This document shows, piece after piece, positions 4,866 through 7,168 of a stretch of 7,168 nt of DNA. The stretch is from Chloroflexota bacterium (lineage in GTDB: Bacteria > Chloroflexota > Limnocylindria > Limnocylindrales > CSP1-4): contig JAKAMV010000527.1 in assembly GCA_021812735.1 (NCBI GenBank), positions 1 to 7,168 on the forward strand, given 5' to 3'. Under the pieces are notes generated by a model, which was given only the letters and a program-made list of their open reading frames with translations, was not told the DNA's origin and ran no database searches. Position 1 is the stretch's first letter, and every line of letters begins with the position of its first letter. The position numbers and the translations under genes are program-made.

Positions 4866-7168
4866 GGCGGCCCCGGGCCGGGATCGGCGGCCGGGAGCGA
4901 GAACCGCGCGAGCCACCGGCGGAGGCCGGCCGCGGCGTCCTCGCCCTTGTCGACGATCCCAAGGATCTTCCCGTTGAGACGGGCCTTCTCGGCGTCGGTC
5001 AACGGGTGCGCGGTCAGGATGAGGATCGGCACCTCGCGGCTCAACAGATCCGCCTTCAGCGCCGCGACGACCTCGAACCCGTCGAGGTCGGGCATGAGCA
5101 AGTCGCAGATGACGAGGTCGAACCGCTCGGCTGTGGCCCGCCTGACGGCCTCGCGCCCGCCGGCCGCCCGGACGACTTCGAAGCCCTCGGGGCGGAGCGC
5201 CGCGTCGGCGAGCTCGAGCGCGGCCGGGTCGTCGTCGACGGCGAGGACCCGGACGGTCCGCTCGTGGACCTTCGTCGTGAACGTATAGCGCGCCAGCCGA
5301 TCGAGCAGGGCCTGCCGGTCGACCGGTTTCAGGAAATAGTCCACCGCGCCGAGCGCGAGGCCTAGGCCGCGCTCGTCGACGACCGTGACGATGATGACCG
5401 GGACGTCGCGCAGGACGGGATCGGCCTTGAACTCGCGGAGGACCTCCCAGCCGTCCATCCCAGGCAACAGGATGTCGAGGATGATCGCCGTCGGGGGACG
5501 CGCACGCGCCTCGACGAGACCCGACGGCCCGTCCAGCGCGACCCGGACCCCGTAGCCGTCGGCCTCCAGATACGCGCGCAGGAGGCGGACGGCGCTCGGA
5601 TCGTCCTCGATGACGAGCACCTCGGCGCCGGGGCGCCGGTCCGTCGCCGCGCCCGGAGGCGGCGCCTCGCTCACCGCTTCGACCACCGGCTCCGACAGCG
5701 CCGGCTGCGGAAAGATGGCCGTGAACCGGCTGCCCGCGCCGACCGCGGATTCGAGCTCGATCCGGCCGCCATGGGCCTCGACCAGCCGGCGCGTGAGCGC
5801 CAGGCCGAGTCCGGTGCCTCCCTGGCGCGCTGCGGCGTCGCCGACCTGGCGGAACTCCTCGAAGATGGTCGCTTGGTCCTCGGGCGCGATGCCGATCCCC
5901 GTGTCGGCGACGGTGACGCGTACCTCACCGGCGCCACCGGCCGCCTCGACCCGGACCGAGCCGCCATCGGGGGTGAACTTGATCGCGTTCGAGAGGAGGT
6001 TGTACAGGACCTGGCGGACACGACCCCGATCCGCGACCAGTTGCCCGGCGGCGACCGTGGTCGTCAGCCTCAGGTGCTTGCGCTCGGCGAGCGGCCGGAG
6101 CCCCGCGACCGTCTCGGTGACCAGGCCGCGCAGGTCGAACGGCGCGCGGTCGAGTTCGAGCCGGCCCGCCTCGACCTTGGCCAGGTCGAGGACGTCGTTG
6201 ATGAGCGCGAGGAGGTGTTGCCCCGAGTGATGGATATGCCCGATCCACTCGTCGGGCACGAGCCGGCGGTCGCCCTCGCGTGGCTCGCCCCGCATGAGCT
6301 CGGAGAAGCCGAGGATCGCCGAGAGCGGGGTGCGGAGTTCGTGGCTCATGCTGGCGATGAAGTCGCTCTTCGCCTGGCTCGCCGCGAGGAGCCGCGCTGC
6401 GAGGCGGGCCTGCTCGGCGTGGAGGCGCTCGCGTTGGGCGAGGATCGCGGCCTGGGCGGCGAGGAGGCCGAGGAGGGTCCGGTCCTCGGCCCCAAAGAGC
6501 GAGCGGTGGCGGGCAAGGAGGATGAGCGCGCCGCGTCCCTCGGGACAGGCCACGACCGCCACGAGTCGGGCACCGCTCCGCTCGCCGAGCTCCCGCGCGA
6601 TCGGGCTCGCCTCGGCCACTGGCCGCTCGATGGCGTCATGCGCGTCGGCGAGCAGCGCCTCGAAGGCTGCGCTCGTCCAGCGGGTGCCCGGTCGCTGGAG
6701 GTCGGAACCGGCAGCCGCCAGCAGCCGGACATCGGCGGTCTCGCGCCCGACGATCGCCGCTGCCTCAGCCCCCGCGATCTCGCGGGCAGCCTCGGCGAAC
6801 CGTCCCCAGACGGCGTCGGGGCCCGCACCCAGGCCCTCCCGTTCGAGTAGGCGCAGCCCGAAGCGGTAAGCTGCCATGCCTTGCCAGACCCGGCGGAGCG
6901 GCCCGGGCGGCAGGAACGCGACGACATACCCGAGCGCGGCGACGAGGGCGGCGAGGCGGGCGAGGGCCGTGCCGGCGCTGCCCGCCCCTGCGGCACCCGC
7001 GCCCGCGGCGAGGATCGCCCCGGCGAAGAGCGCGGTGGCCATGGCGGCGAGGCTGAGGCGGAACCGTGCAGCGCCGGTCCGCTCGCGCGCCTCCGAGGCG
7101 AGGTAGCCGGCGGCCCCGAGCTCGATGCCCACGAACACGGCGACCGCGGCGAGCGTGAGGCCGACCGG
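4862..7168 (-). CDS. Membrane-anchored GAF hybrid sensor histidine kinase with two receivers (5' partial)
   Basis: The reading frame stays open to the right edge, so the N-terminus is missing; residues here count from the GTG at 7138. About three hydrophobic segments (before 13, 28-52, 57-76) end in FLPPGPLRRVWQ, a membrane anchor. A GAF-like sensor region (about 105-235) leads by a coiled linker to HisKA with SMSHELRTPL (263-272, His266). The ATPase domain has the N-box YNLLSNAIKF (379-388), DTGIGI (412-417) and GGTGLGLAL (440-448). Receiver 1 has Asp555 (IILDILLPGMDG), Thr585 and Lys604; receiver 2 has Asp679 (VICDLLMPDLDG), Thr709 and Lys731 followed by Gly (DKGED) instead of the usual Pro. 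It should autophosphorylate on His266 and pass phosphate to its own receivers or the coupled REC protein. No HPt domain is seen, so the relay would need one elsewhere. The GAF signal is unknown. Confidence 0.92.
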   Translation of the reverse strand, partial: PVGLTLAAVAVFVGIELGAAGYLASEARERTGAARFRLSLAAMATALFAGAILAAGAGAAGAGSAGTALARLAALVAALGYVVAFLPPGPLRRVWQGMAAYRFGLRLLEREGLGAGPDAVWGRFAEAAREIAGAEAAAIVGRETADVRLLAAAGSDLQRPGTRWTSAAFEALLADAHDAIERPVAEASPIARELGERSGARLVAVVACPEGRGALILLARHRSLFGAEDRTLLGLLAAQAAILAQRERLHAEQARLAARLLAASQAKSDFIASMSHELRTPLSAILGFSELMRGEPREGDRRLVPDEWIGHIHHSGQHLLALINDVLDLAKVEAGRLELDRAPFDLRGLVTETVAGLRPLAERKHLRLTTTVAAGQLVADRGRVRQVLYNLLSNAIKFTPDGGSVRVEAAGGAGEVRVTVADTGIGIAPEDQATIFEEFRQVGDAAARQGGTGLGLALTRRLVEAHGGRIELESAVGAGSRFTAIFPQPALSEPVVEAVSEAPPPGAATDRRPGAEVLVIEDDPSAVRLLRAYLEADGYGVRVALDGPSGLVEARARPPTAIILDILLPGMDGWEVLREFKADPVLRDVPVIIVTVVDERGLGLALGAVDYFLKPVDRQALLDRLARYTFTTKVHERTVRVLAVDDDPAALELADAALRPEGFEVVRAAGGREAVRRATAERFDLVICDLLMPDLDGFEVVAALKADLLSREVPILILTAHPLTDAEKARLNGKILGIVDKGEDAAAGLRRWLARFSLPAADPGPGPP

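Noticed and set aside
4866..4916. Upstream start extending the receiver protein by 17 residues
   Set aside because: The extension lies inside the kinase reading frame, is Arg/Ala/Pro-rich and would replace a clean ATGA coupling junction.
5771..6850. 359-codon plus-strand ORF opposite the histidine kinase
   Set aside because: It mirrors kinase codons and is rich in Glu, Arg, Leu and Gly in a pattern typical of the complementary frame; no domain is visible.

Overview
The window is uniformly high in GC with strong G/C bias at third codon positions, and it mixes GTG and ATG starts. Gene content (XdhC/CoxI- and MocA-type molybdenum-enzyme maturation, a membrane hybrid histidine kinase, XRE-TPR regulators) suits an aerobic high-GC bacterium such as a Chloroflexota or Actinomycetota member. 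The phylum cannot be fixed from sequence alone. No RNA genes, CRISPR arrays, insertion sequences or phage genes were seen.

Layout, left to right. (1) 1-113, minus strand: N-terminus of a class I/II PLP-dependent aminotransferase that runs off the left edge. (2) 114-518: a divergent intergenic region with a 23-bp dyad overlapping the probable aminotransferase promoter, and two copies of a 21-bp tandem repeat. (3) 519-2373, plus strand: a two-gene operon of an XdhC/CoxI-family factor and a MocA-like cytidylyltransferase. Both act in maturation of molybdenum hydroxylases such as xanthine or CO dehydrogenase; the enzyme itself is not in the window. (4) 2475-4038, minus strand: two overlapping genes, a 102-aa XRE-type HTH protein and a 431-aa HTH-TPR protein. 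(5) 4104-4229, plus strand, divergent from (4): a 41-aa ORF with a good Shine-Dalgarno site and a signal-peptide-like body ending in a short Gly/Pro-rich tail. (6) 4230-4421: a non-coding gap between converging genes, holding a hairpin and a 17-bp-period duplication. (7) 4422-7168, minus strand: a membrane-anchored GAF hybrid histidine kinase with two C-terminal receivers (5' end cut by the right edge), joined by an ATGA overlap to a stand-alone receiver protein.

The most interesting part is 2475-4229. An HTH-TPR regulator, a small HTH partner and a divergent short exported-looking peptide share an intergenic region where two opposing promoters overlap around a dyad and a direct repeat. The architecture resembles RRNPP peptide-pheromone receptors with their propeptides, but that is an inference from layout. 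The kinase/receiver pair looks like a multi-receiver phosphorelay whose output partner lies elsewhere.
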